This document shows, piece after piece, positions 54,539-63,077 of a DNA stretch of 64,000 nt. The notes below the pieces were generated by a model. It was not told the DNA's origin, searched no databases, and worked only from the letters and a program-made list of their open reading frames with translations. The position numbers and the translations under genes were made by a program. The stretch comes from Mucinivorans sp036654415. Its GTDB lineage: Bacteria; Bacteroidota; Bacteroidia; Bacteroidales; Rikenellaceae. Numbering within the stretch: position 1 is the first letter of the stretch; each line of letters begins with the position of its first letter. Where the stretch lies: NCBI GenBank assembly GCA_036654415.1, contig JAVVSB010000006.1:4670-68669 (forward strand), read 5' to 3'.

Positions 54539-55453
54539 TTATCTGTTACAGTAGTTAAAAAATCCGATTAAGTCAAGGTATTTCTTAATTTCAACCTCTT
54601 CAGCCTCGGTGATGCTCTGAACAGGGATACGGTTAGGCCCCATATCAAGTCCCAAGAATTTCATGATACGCTTGCCACAAACAATATTACCGCGAAAACG
54701 AGGTAAAATATTGATAAATTGCTGAGAGATAAGCTGTAAAGAACGTGCAAATTCTAAATCACCTTTATCCCAAGCCTCGGCCATTTGACGATAGATAGGA
54801 AAAATATGGTTGTAGGTGCCACCAACACCACCATCACGCAAATTGTAGGCCAATGCACTCAGAAAAGTTTCGTCAAGACCATGCAAAATTTCAAACTTAC
54901 CGCCACAAACCAACTTAGCCTGGCAAGCCTCATACATATTGTCGGCCGTATATTTTACGCCAGCAAAGTTAGGGATACGTCCATCAACAGCCTCCAACAA
55001 GGGCACGATAGGCATATTAACCCCACTCAAAGCAGGAATATGATAATAATAGAATGGCAATTGGGGAGCGGCAGCGGCAATGGCCTCGCAATAGGCTACT
55101 AAATCTTCGTTGCGACGTGGAGGCAAAAATGAAGGAGCCATGGACCCGACACCCCAAGCCCCGATTTGCTGAGCATGAGCAGCCAAGCGTACCTGCACGG
55201 CCACAGGGCTACAACCAGTGTGAACAATAACTTTAAGACGACCTTTACTGGCCTCGACCCAACGCTCGGCAACAGCCATACGTTCTTGCTCGGTCAACAG
55301 AGCCCCCTCGCCCGTGGAGCCACAGATAAAAACACCATTCAAACCGTTACGCACCAACAGTTCACAATAAGGGTTCACCATTGACAGGTTCAACGACCCA
55401 TCATCATTCATTGGGGTAAAAGGAGCTACCACATAACCATTAATCTTTTCCAT
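54539..55453 (-). CDS. nanA: N-acetylneuraminate lyase
   Basis: Class I aldolase (304 aa) cleaving Neu5Ac to ManNAc and pyruvate. GSTGE (45-49) binds the carboxylate, Tyr137 in FYYYHIP and the Schiff-base Lys167 in FAGVKYTADN are at the family positions (E. coli Tyr137/Lys165). DGGVGGTYN near 215 is also family typical. First gene of the sialate operon, with promoter element and a flanking inverted repeat upstream. Related dihydrodipicolinate synthases differ in the segment after the Lys, and the context makes the lyase call firm. Confidence 0.94.
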   Translation of the reverse strand: MEKINGYVVAPFTPMNDDGSLNLSMVNPYCELLVRNGLNGVFICGSTGEGALLTEQERMAVAERWVEASKGRLKVIVHTGCSPVAVQVRLAAHAQQIGAWGVGSMAPSFLPPRRNEDLVAYCEAIAAAAPQLPFYYYHIPALSGVNMPIVPLLEAVDGRIPNFAGVKYTADNMYEACQAKLVCGGKFEILHGLDETFLSALAYNLRDGGVGGTYNHIFPIYRQMAEAWDKGDLEFARSLQLISQQFINILPRFRGNIVCGKRIMKFLGLDMGPNRIPVQSITEAEEVEIKKYLDLIGFFNYCNR

Positions 55454-55456
55454 AAT

Positions 55457-55489
55457 CTGTTTTTTATTTCAAAGATATAAAAAAAACAG
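55457..55489 (-). promoter_or_regulatory. nan promoter inside an inverted repeat
   Basis: Minus strand has TATCTTTG (55470-55477), an exact -7 element 16 bases before the nanA ATG. It is bracketed by 9-base inverted arms: CTGTTTTTT at 55457-55465 and AAAAAACAG at 55481-55489 on the plus strand, 15 bases apart. A dimeric repressor bound there would cover the promoter. The arms are mostly A/T, so chance is possible. Confidence 0.5.
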
Positions 55490-55525
55490 GAGTTATAGAA
55501 ACTTTTTTAGGTTATGACGTAAGTT

Positions 55526-57136
55526 TTAAAAAGCAAGCATAGGACGCACGTAGTTGGTAGTTAGATTTTTTAACATAGTCTTAATGTTTTTATCATATAG
55601 CTTCGCAACCCACGCATTGCTACCATCAAACTCCGAACAGGTCCAATAGTAGTTATTAAGCCAATCATATCCAGGAGAGTTAGTCGCCTTACGTATATTA
55701 CTAAGCAACAACTCCCTATTGGCAGCGACGCCACTAAACTGAGCTGACGAAGGCAGAAACCAACCACTACTTACCGCAGGAGCAATAAGCGGATAACCAT
55801 CAGTAGCCCAATGGATAGCAGGAAACAGTGTTGAACTATATACAGCTTTAGATTTAATAAGTTTAGTATCGCGATAACCATAAAAGCCCACTGTATAGGT
55901 GGCTTCTGGCACAGCTGTCCCAATTAATGTTTTATCGGATGGAGACCACGCGTATTGAGTACCAACATCCTTTAATCCAAGTACATATCCGTGAAAAGTT
56001 TGCAGCGGTGTGGTCCCATCTTTAAGATTATAGGTACAAGGGTCCGAAGCATCCTTGCCCACCTGCATCACAACACCAATGCAAGCGGCACGCTGAGCAT
56101 CACTCAATGGGTTAGTATCTTTATCTAGTAAGGTGCCGTCGTTCATATAGTAGTCACCAACCTTGGGCGCAACAGTGGCCACCACATCGGCCTCACCAGT
56201 GGTATTGGAGCTTCCACCCCACGACGAAACTGAATAACTCACACCCATGCCAGTGGATTTAAGGGTAATAGTGTAACGATACTTCATCCCCTTAGCAAAA
56301 GTAGTTGCAGCGGCAAGCGGATAACTAAAGGTCACCCCACCAACTAACTTAACCTGAATAAAAGGGGTCTTATCGGCCAAGGTCGTCGGTACGACAATAG
56401 CCTCATTGAGAACCTTTTTGCTCTCATCGGTACCAACGGCATCCAAGGCCGAGGTCAAATCAGTATCCACATTGATAGGTGTGGCAACACCAGAGGTGGC
56501 AACCGTAATAGCGGAGGTTTTGCTAGGCGTGACGGTAGCACTACTTGGAGTTCCCAAAATCTCGACCGATGAGATGGCAGGCATACCTGGATTTTGCACC
56601 AAAACCACCTCTATTTTAGAGAGCAGGTGTTCAAAAGTCAAAGCCACATTACCACTGCTGGCCTTGGCCTCAGCAAAAGTAATCCGACGCGAGGCATACA
56701 TCAAATCCGAAGCTGCATACCCAGTAGTGTTGCTACGCTGGTCAGCTGCAACGGTGTGCGTTAGGGCCGCAGTGGGATAGGTGGTAGCCAAAGAGGCCGT
56801 AGTATGGAAGGCATAAAGAGCAATATCGTTACCCGAAAGAGGATAAGAGAGCTGTTTATCACCAGTAAAGGCCCCATTGCCATCAGCGGTTAACACACTG
56901 TTATACAGCTGTGTTGCAGTGGATGAGGAGAGCTCGTCCATATAGAGCTGCACCGTTTGACCTGTGGCGATTTTATTATCCAATCCATGAGTCGACCGCG
57001 ACAAAGAATTCACCTGACTGGTAATTCGAATATTGCCATCCCAAGTATCGGGATTGACTGGATTGATTTGTTGGTTACACCCCGTGAGTAGAAGTGCGAC
57101 AGCTGCAGTAGCAGTTAAGATGGTAGTTTTCAACAT
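55526..57136 (-). CDS. Fimbrillin-like (Mfa) surface lipoprotein
   Basis: 536 aa lipoprotein (lipobox LLLTGC, Cys20). The N-terminal part (about 35-320) matches the fimbrillin/Mfa-like pattern: early RSTHG, SGNDIALYAFHT, LMYASRRITF, LTFEHLLSKIEVVL and KGMKYRYTITL. The C-terminal part (about 330-536) has paired Trp/Tyr segments (GWFLPSS, YYWTCSE) and ends NYVRPMLAF, a lectin-like or DUF1566-like tip domain often found in Bacteroidetes surface proteins. Likely a minor fimbrial tip subunit or adhesin. Lies 26 bases after fcl on the same strand, at the end of the polysaccharide unit. Confidence 0.85.
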   Translation of the reverse strand: MLKTTILTATAAVALLLTGCNQQINPVNPDTWDGNIRITSQVNSLSRSTHGLDNKIATGQTVQLYMDELSSSTATQLYNSVLTADGNGAFTGDKQLSYPLSGNDIALYAFHTTASLATTYPTAALTHTVAADQRSNTTGYAASDLMYASRRITFAEAKASSGNVALTFEHLLSKIEVVLVQNPGMPAISSVEILGTPSSATVTPSKTSAITVATSGVATPINVDTDLTSALDAVGTDESKKVLNEAIVVPTTLADKTPFIQVKLVGGVTFSYPLAAATTFAKGMKYRYTITLKSTGMGVSYSVSSWGGSSNTTGEADVVATVAPKVGDYYMNDGTLLDKDTNPLSDAQRAACIGVVMQVGKDASDPCTYNLKDGTTPLQTFHGYVLGLKDVGTQYAWSPSDKTLIGTAVPEATYTVGFYGYRDTKLIKSKAVYSSTLFPAIHWATDGYPLIAPAVSSGWFLPSSAQFSGVAANRELLLSNIRKATNSPGYDWLNNYYWTCSEFDGSNAWVAKLYDKNIKTMLKNLTTNYVRPMLAF

Positions 57137-57162
57137 TTCACTACGCTTTTATATGAGAATTA

Positions 57163-58203
57163 TTACAAACACCTTACATAGTCTTGGTACACTGCTTTTA
57201 ACCCCTGCTCTAACTCTATTTGCGGCCTCCAACCAGTGGCATAAAGCCTTGAAGAGTCCATCAACTTACGAGGCATACCATCTGGTTTGCCTGCATCCCA
57301 CTCCACATAACCTTTATAATCAACAGTTTGGCAAACTTTTTGGGCTATCTGATGAATTGTCAACTCCTCGGACGAGCCAACATTAACGTGACCTGCCTCA
57401 TTATAATTTTCCATCACATAGACCGTAGCATCTGCCATGTCATCAACATGCAAAAACTCACGTAAAACAGAACCTGTACCCCATAACTCAATTTGATGGT
57501 CGGTGATTCCGAATTTGGATAAAACGACCTCGATATCGCCCCAAAGGGCCTGGCCATCAACTCCACATATAGGGCATCTATTTAAGTCCTTACGAACACC
57601 CTCTTTATCCCCATTTTGAAGCAATCGTCCCAAGTGCATCTTACGAATGAGAGCAGGCAAAACATGAGAAGTTTCGAGATTGTAGCTATCACCTGGACCA
57701 TAGAGGTTTGTGGGCATCACACTCACATAATTACAGCCATACTGAGCCCGATAGGCCTCGCACATCTTAAGGCCAGCTATTTTAGCTATGGCATAAGGCT
57801 CGTTAGTGGGCTCCAACAGGCCCGTCAAAAGTTCGTCTTCTTGGATGGGCTGATGCGCCAAACGAGGATAGATACAAGAACTACCAAGAAACATAAGCTT
57901 CTTAACACCTGAGAGATACGAAGCCTGAATAACATTACACTGAATCATCAGATTCTCGTAGAGAAACTGGGCACGATAAAGGCTATTAGCCACAATACCG
58001 CCAACTTTGGCCGCTGCTAAGAAGACATATTCTGGCCGTTCAGTTTCGAAAAAACGAGTGACAGCCTCTTGATTGATAAGATTTAGCTCGCTGGAGGTAC
58101 GGCCCACGATATTAGTATAGCCCCTAGCCTTTAGATTCCTAACGATTGCGGAACCAACCATGCCTCGGTGACCTGCTACATATATCTTTGCCCCAAGCTC
58201 CAT
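57163..58203 (-). CDS. fcl: GDP-L-fucose synthase
   Basis: Extended SDR of 346 aa that epimerises and reduces GDP-4-keto-6-deoxymannose to GDP-L-fucose. GHRGMVGSAIVR is the Rossmann motif; SSCIYP, then PYAIAKIAG gives the YXXXK pair; NLYGPGDSYNLE and HVLPALIRK are Fcl signatures. An insertion near 200-235 holds a CPIC motif where relatives I recall lack cysteines. The partner GDP-mannose dehydratase (gmd) is not in the window. 14 bases after rfbD. Confidence 0.95.
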   Translation of the reverse strand: MELGAKIYVAGHRGMVGSAIVRNLKARGYTNIVGRTSSELNLINQEAVTRFFETERPEYVFLAAAKVGGIVANSLYRAQFLYENLMIQCNVIQASYLSGVKKLMFLGSSCIYPRLAHQPIQEDELLTGLLEPTNEPYAIAKIAGLKMCEAYRAQYGCNYVSVMPTNLYGPGDSYNLETSHVLPALIRKMHLGRLLQNGDKEGVRKDLNRCPICGVDGQALWGDIEVVLSKFGITDHQIELWGTGSVLREFLHVDDMADATVYVMENYNEAGHVNVGSSEELTIHQIAQKVCQTVDYKGYVEWDAGKPDGMPRKLMDSSRLYATGWRPQIELEQGLKAVYQDYVRCL

Positions 58204-58217
58204 TGTAGAGTACAGCT

Positions 58218-59081
58218 TTAAGAGAGTTTATGAATCAACTTTTCGAGGCTATCCTCCCATTCAGGAATCACCACATCGAAAGCCTGTGAAAATTTAGCCT
58301 TACTCATCACCGAAAAGGCAGGGCGCACAGCTGGCGTTGGATACTCGGCCGTGGTAATACCTTTGACCGTGCAACTAAGCTCACTATACTCCATAATCAG
58401 ACGCGCAAAATCGGCCCAGCAAGTGGAGCCCTCATTAGAGAAATGGTAAAGACCATAGACATCCGCACCATGGTCAGCCTTAACAATGGCAGTCATGATA
58501 GCAAGAGCTAAATCGTCAGCCGAGGTAGGCGACCCCCACTGGTCAGCCACCACACTAATCTCGGACTTTTCGGCCCCAAGGCGACGCATAGTCTTCACAA
58601 AATTATTACCATAAGCGCTATATAACCAGCTGGTACGCAGAATAATATATTTAGGATTAAGAGCTGCTAACTTTTCGCCCTCCAACTTTGTGACCCCATA
58701 AACACTTTGAGGATTAGGATTCATCTGCTCGGTGAGTAAGCTCTTACCCGAACCATCGAATACATAATCGGTCGAAATTTGGACATAGGCCGCACCAACC
58801 TTAGCACTCTGCTCAGCCAATATGCCAACAGCCGTAGCATTCAAAAGGCGAGCCATCTCCACATTGCTTTCAGCCTTATCAACAGCTGTATAGGCTGCCG
58901 CATTGACCACCCATTGAGGTCTTTCGGCCTCTAAAAACTCCGCTACACGCTCTGGCTCTGTTATATCTAACTCGGCTACATCGGTAAATAAAAATTCGTA
59001 TTTAGGAAAATCCTTGGCAATATCTCTCAGACAGTTACCCAACTGACCATTACCACCAGTGATAATTATTTTACTGCTCAT
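58218..59081 (-). CDS. rfbD: dTDP-4-dehydrorhamnose reductase
   Basis: Last step of dTDP-L-rhamnose synthesis (287 aa). ITGGNGQLGNCLR nucleotide-binding motif, NAAAYTAVDKAE, STDYVFDG and YGVTKLEGE (YXXXK) are intact. Overlaps the wzz stop by 11 bases. Confidence 0.95.
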   Translation of the reverse strand: MSSKIIITGGNGQLGNCLRDIAKDFPKYEFLFTDVAELDITEPERVAEFLEAERPQWVVNAAAYTAVDKAESNVEMARLLNATAVGILAEQSAKVGAAYVQISTDYVFDGSGKSLLTEQMNPNPQSVYGVTKLEGEKLAALNPKYIILRTSWLYSAYGNNFVKTMRRLGAEKSEISVVADQWGSPTSADDLALAIMTAIVKADHGADVYGLYHFSNEGSTCWADFARLIMEYSELSCTVKGITTAEYPTPAVRPAFSVMSKAKFSQAFDVVIPEWEDSLEKLIHKLS

Positions 59082-60126
59082 CTTTTTTCATTAATTGCTT
59101 AGCAACAACCACTCCCAAAGCTGCAAACCCACCCAGGAAGGCAAAAGCTATAAGAATTACTAATTTTTTTGGCGAAGAGGCCCTAATGGACACACTTGCT
59201 GGTTCGATAATAGTGGCAATGGGTGTATCCTCCTGAAGTTTCATTTTAGTCATTTCAACCTGAGAGGCCACCTGTTGGTAGACAGTAAAGGCCAGATTCT
59301 TCTCATTAGAGAGTCTATCAACCTTGATACGTGCCGATTGTGAAATAAGGTTCTGATTGCGGTCTGTAGAGGCGGCATACACAGAATCGGCATGGTAATA
59401 GTTGGCTTGAGCCTCCTTTAACATCCGAAGATTCTGCACCAAATCGGCACGAGTCTTAGCGGTTCGATAATCGGTCATATACCGCTGCAACTTAGCCATA
59501 ATAGAGTCGGCAATAACAGCTGCTATCATAGGGTCCTGCATGGTGGTTGTCAGGTTCAAAACACCCTCTTTCTTATCAACGTCCACCGTAATTAGGTTAT
59601 TAAGTGCAGCGACATACTCTTTCTGTTTTTCAGATGGTTTAAAAACGCTAATGGTATCTGCTTTGTCATCTTCTTTCTCAGAGAATAATCCCATTGTCCA
59701 CCCCACAACCTTCATAGGGGCACTAATAATATAGGACCACCACGGACTCTTTTGCTCCTTGGTGATATAATCATAGAATGATATCTTCTCCTTATTATGC
59801 TCAACCTCAATAGTGGCAAACTCCAACAAAAATGGCGCACTGGAGATAACCTGAGGATATAACTTTGCGGAAATACCATCCTTAGACCCTCCACCTCCCA
59901 TATCTAAACCAGCCATGGCGGCTAAGCCACCCATATCATTACTGCTTTTATTGTTAGCCCCCTCGGGAGCTATTTTAACCATGGTTTGATATTGTTTGGG
60001 GATAGAAAAGGCTACAACCAACCCCACGAGGGCCGCAATGGCACCCCATTTGATGACTTTTACCTTTTGAGCCCAAACACTTTTAACAAGTTCGAGTAGG
60101 TCTATCTCCTTTTCGCTATTTTCCAT
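59071..60126 (-). CDS. wzz: Wzz-type polysaccharide chain-length regulator
   Basis: 351 aa inner-membrane protein with a helix near each end (about 26-45 and 325-345) and a large periplasmic, helical middle part, the Wzz/PCP architecture. Pro residues near TM2 (ASSPKK) are typical. It sets the chain length of O-antigen or capsule. An unusual Gly/Met-rich loop (MGGLAAMAGLDMGGGG) lies at about 65-80. No tyrosine-kinase domain is attached. Overlaps rfbB by 11 bases and rfbD by 11. Confidence 0.85.
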   Translation of the reverse strand: MENSEKEIDLLELVKSVWAQKVKVIKWGAIAALVGLVVAFSIPKQYQTMVKIAPEGANNKSSNDMGGLAAMAGLDMGGGGSKDGISAKLYPQVISSAPFLLEFATIEVEHNKEKISFYDYITKEQKSPWWSYIISAPMKVVGWTMGLFSEKEDDKADTISVFKPSEKQKEYVAALNNLITVDVDKKEGVLNLTTTMQDPMIAAVIADSIMAKLQRYMTDYRTAKTRADLVQNLRMLKEAQANYYHADSVYAASTDRNQNLISQSARIKVDRLSNEKNLAFTVYQQVASQVEMTKMKLQEDTPIATIIEPASVSIRASSPKKLVILIAFAFLGGFAALGVVVAKQLMKKDEQ

Positions 60127-61171
60127 TGTACATTTCGTTGTAATATTTTTCGTACTCGCCGCTAGTGATGCGGTTCATCCACTGCTCATTATCCAAATAC
60201 CACCGAATAGTCTTCTCTATCCCCTCTTCAAACTGCAAACTAGGACTCCACCCCAACTCCTTATGCAGCTTAGTAGAGTCAATGGCATAGCGCAAGTCGT
60301 GCCCAGCACGGTCAGCTACATATGTTATCAACTTGTCGGAATACCCCTGTGGATTACCCAAAATACGGTCCACAGTGGCTATCATCACCTTAATGAGGTC
60401 AATGTTTTTCCACTCGTTGAAGCCACCAATGTTATATGTCTGCCCCACGCGCCCATTATGGAATATCACGTCAATGGCACGAGCGTGGTCAACCACATAC
60501 AACCAGTCACGTACATTCTCGCCCTTACCATAAATAGGCAGTGGCTTACCATGACGTATATTATTGATAAATAGCGGTATTAGTTTCTCAGGAAATTGAT
60601 TAGGGCCGTAATTATTAGAGCAGTTACTGATAACCACTGGCATCCCATAGGTGTTATTGAAGGCTCTAACAAAATGGTCGGAACCAGCTTTGCTAGCCGA
60701 ATATGGCGATTGAGGGTCGTAATGGGTGGTCTCAACAAAAAACTCATCGGCCTTGTGCAGCGAGCCATAGACCTCGTCAGTACTAACGTGGTAGAAAAGT
60801 TTCCCCTCCATATCGGTACCCCAAAAATGTTTGGCAGCCTGCAAGAGCGACAAAGTACCCATGATGTTGGTCTGAGCAAATGTAAATGGATCCTTGATTG
60901 ACCTATCAACATGGCTCTCAGCGGCAAGATGAATCACGCCATCAATTTTATACTGTTCGAAAACCTGCTGCATACGTTCAAAATCGCAAATATCGGCCTT
61001 TACAAAGGTGTAATTGGGCATCTTCTCAACGTCGATAAGATTCTCCAAATTACCAGCATAGGTCAACTTATCGAGGTTAATGATATTGCATTCAGGATAT
61101 TTTGTACAAAAAAGGCGTACAACATGCGAGCCAATAAAGCCTGCCCCGCCAGTAATTAATATATTTTTCAT
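60116..61171 (-). CDS. rfbB: dTDP-glucose 4,6-dehydratase
   Basis: Second step of dTDP-rhamnose synthesis (351 aa from the ATG at 61171). ITGGAGFIGSHVVR, AESHVDRSI, STDEVYG with the catalytic Asp-Glu, and YSASKAGSDH (YXXXK) are complete. The start overlaps the rfbC stop as ATGA; the frame opens six codons earlier but that start is not used. Confidence 0.96.
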   Translation of the reverse strand: MKNILITGGAGFIGSHVVRLFCTKYPECNIINLDKLTYAGNLENLIDVEKMPNYTFVKADICDFERMQQVFEQYKIDGVIHLAAESHVDRSIKDPFTFAQTNIMGTLSLLQAAKHFWGTDMEGKLFYHVSTDEVYGSLHKADEFFVETTHYDPQSPYSASKAGSDHFVRAFNNTYGMPVVISNCSNNYGPNQFPEKLIPLFINNIRHGKPLPIYGKGENVRDWLYVVDHARAIDVIFHNGRVGQTYNIGGFNEWKNIDLIKVMIATVDRILGNPQGYSDKLITYVADRAGHDLRYAIDSTKLHKELGWSPSLQFEEGIEKTIRWYLDNEQWMNRITSGEYEKYYNEMYNGK

Positions 61172-61746
61172 TTCCAAATATTTTTCCAATCAATAGAGCT
61201 GACTGTGGGTTGTTTTTTATCTTTTTCTGAAAGCAGTAAGTCGGCCTCGGCAATACCATATTGAGCAAAATTCCACTCCACACCAATCTGAGGGTCATTC
61301 CATAGCACCCCGCCATCCCCCTGTGGACAATAATAATCAGTGCATTTATAAAGGAACTCGGTGTCATCTTCAAGTGTTAGAAAACCATGCGCAAAGCGTG
61401 GGGGAACATAAAATTGGCGCTTATTATCAGCACTTAGCACAACAGACTCCCAGCGACCAAAGGTCCCACTTTCGGGACGCAAATCGACCACCACATCAAG
61501 TACTTTTCCCTTAACAACACGTATCAATTTGCCCTGAGTATGCTCGGTTTGGAAGTGTAAGCCACGCAGAACCCCTTTGCTGGATTTTGAATGGTTATCT
61601 TGCACAAATTTAGCCGTCAACCCCAACTCAGTAAAATCTTTTTCGGAGTAGGTCTCCATAAAAAAGCCACGCGCATCACCAAAAACAGTGGGTTCAATAA
61701 TCATCACCCCCTCAATCGACGTTGGTATCACTTTGAACTTACTCAT
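61168..61746 (-). CDS. rfbC: dTDP-4-dehydrorhamnose 3,5-epimerase
   Basis: 192 aa cupin-fold epimerase, started at the ATG at 61746, eight bases inside the end of rfbA; the longer frame into rfbA is rejected. FVQDNHSKSSKGVLRGLHFQ contains the catalytic His, VVVDLR and FYVPPRFAHGFLTL are the family core. Ends in an ATGA overlap with rfbB. Confidence 0.95.
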   Translation of the reverse strand: MSKFKVIPTSIEGVMIIEPTVFGDARGFFMETYSEKDFTELGLTAKFVQDNHSKSSKGVLRGLHFQTEHTQGKLIRVVKGKVLDVVVDLRPESGTFGRWESVVLSADNKRQFYVPPRFAHGFLTLEDDTEFLYKCTDYYCPQGDGGVLWNDPQIGVEWNFAQYGIAEADLLLSEKDKKQPTVSSIDWKNIWK

Positions 61747-62632
61747 TTCTATATTTTTGTTCGTTAAGACGGTCCAACAGATATTGACCATACTGATTTT
61801 TGAGCATCGGCTGAGCCAACTCCTTGAGTTTTGCGTCTGTAATCCACCCTTTTTTATGGGCAATGGCCTCCAAACAAGCAACCTTAAGTCCTTGACGCTT
61901 CTCGATAACTTCGATATAGGTCGAGGCCTCACTCAGCGAGTCGTGCGTACCAGTGTCGAGCCAAGCAAAACCACGCCCTAACATCTGAACTTTCAACTCT
62001 TTATCACGCAGAAACCATTCATTAACCGTTGTAATTTCGTACTCACCACGAGCCGATGGTTTTATCTTATGTGCTACATCAACCACCTTATTGGGGTAAA
62101 AATAGAGCCCGACAACAGCATAATTTGACTTTGGGACCTTAGGCTTTTCCTCAATACTTTCGGCATTACCCTCACTATCGAAACTCACCACGCCATAACG
62201 CTCAGGGTCCGAAACCCAGTAGCCAAAGACCGTCGCCTTATTCTGTTGTTCAGCTGCTTTCACGCTATCGCGCAACATGGCCGAAAAACCATTACCAAAG
62301 AAGATATTATCACCCAAGACCAAGCAAACACTATCCTCACCAATAAACTCCTTGCCAAGGGTAAAGGCCTGAGCCAGGCCATCGGGCGAGGGCTGCTCCT
62401 TGTACTCAAAACGCACACCATAATCCGACCCATCGCCCAGAAGTCGCTGAAAACCAGGCAAATCATACGGAGTGCTAATAATCAAAATCTCACGTATACC
62501 AGCCAACATCAAAACAGATATAGGATAATATATCATCGGCTTGTCATAAATAGGCAGCAATTGTTTGCTAACCCCTTTAGTAATAGGATACAACCGCGTA
62601 CCACTACCACCTGCTAAAACTATGCCTTTCAT
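61739..62632 (-). CDS. rfbA: Glucose-1-phosphate thymidylyltransferase
   Basis: 297 aa, first enzyme of dTDP-rhamnose synthesis. MKGIVLAGGSGTRLYPIT is the nucleotide-binding start, so the ATG at 62632 is used rather than the open frame to 62665. KQLLPIYDKPMIYYP, VLGDNIF and WLDTGTHDSL are catalytic segments. Leads the order rfbA-rfbC-rfbB-wzz-rfbD-fcl-fimbrillin with overlapping ends. Confidence 0.96.
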   Translation of the reverse strand: MKGIVLAGGSGTRLYPITKGVSKQLLPIYDKPMIYYPISVLMLAGIREILIISTPYDLPGFQRLLGDGSDYGVRFEYKEQPSPDGLAQAFTLGKEFIGEDSVCLVLGDNIFFGNGFSAMLRDSVKAAEQQNKATVFGYWVSDPERYGVVSFDSEGNAESIEEKPKVPKSNYAVVGLYFYPNKVVDVAHKIKPSARGEYEITTVNEWFLRDKELKVQMLGRGFAWLDTGTHDSLSEASTYIEVIEKRQGLKVACLEAIAHKKGWITDAKLKELAQPMLKNQYGQYLLDRLNEQKYRNE

Positions 62633-62652
62633 ATTTGTATAGGTTTTCGTCA

Positions 62653-62660
62653 CAAAGATA
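62653..62660 (-). promoter_or_regulatory. -7 promoter element for the rfb unit
   Basis: Minus strand reads TATCTTTG, exact TAnnTTTG match, 20 bases before the rfbA ATG. Confidence 0.55.
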
Positions 62661-63077
62661 GACAAAAAAATTAAATCCCAATAATAAAATTGAAGTGAAT
62701 TTACAATTAAATTATAAAAACAAACGCTATCTGTAAATAGTCGTCATCGAGGCTCTGAAAGAAAAAGAGACTTTGGCCGAGTTGGCCAAACGATTCACTC
62801 TTCATCCTATCATATCCATCGGAGTGGGTTGCGTATTCGAGTGTATCGAAGGACACCTGGCAACCCTAACGACCAAGTTGTATATTTCGTATGGTTGCAC
62901 TTCTTGGATTAGGCGTGTGCGGTTCATCGAATAGGTCATATTGCCGTAGTGTAACACACAGTTGCGATTTCGATATGCGAGTCTTTATACAAGTGGTCGA
63001 TACGCACGGTAGTGAATGTCGAGCTACGACGCTTGAGGAGTGATTAACCAGTCACGCCAGAGATAAGTATAGTGTCG
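62661..63077. other. Non-coding spacer with decayed sequence
   Basis: About 417 bases between rfbA and the epimerase gene. Apart from the OrfA-like remnant at 62737-62811, all six frames are broken by stops and I recognise nothing. The right part looks less AT-rich than other intergenic stretches here, suggesting decayed coding DNA. Confidence 0.7.
62737..62811 (+). pseudogene. IS3-family OrfA remnant
   Basis: A 25-codon stretch directly after an in-frame TAA reads VVIEALKEKETLAELAKRF then TLHP, closely resembling the N-terminal helix-turn-helix of IS3-type OrfA transposases. Similarity stops after HP, where relatives continue NQIS. No start codon, no OrfB and no terminal repeats are visible, so only a fragment remains. 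Confidence 0.6.

Noticed and set aside
62990..63077. Rossmann-like reading (ILISGVTG) on the minus strand after the epimerase
   Set aside because: It lies downstream of the epimerase stop in another frame and soon meets stops.
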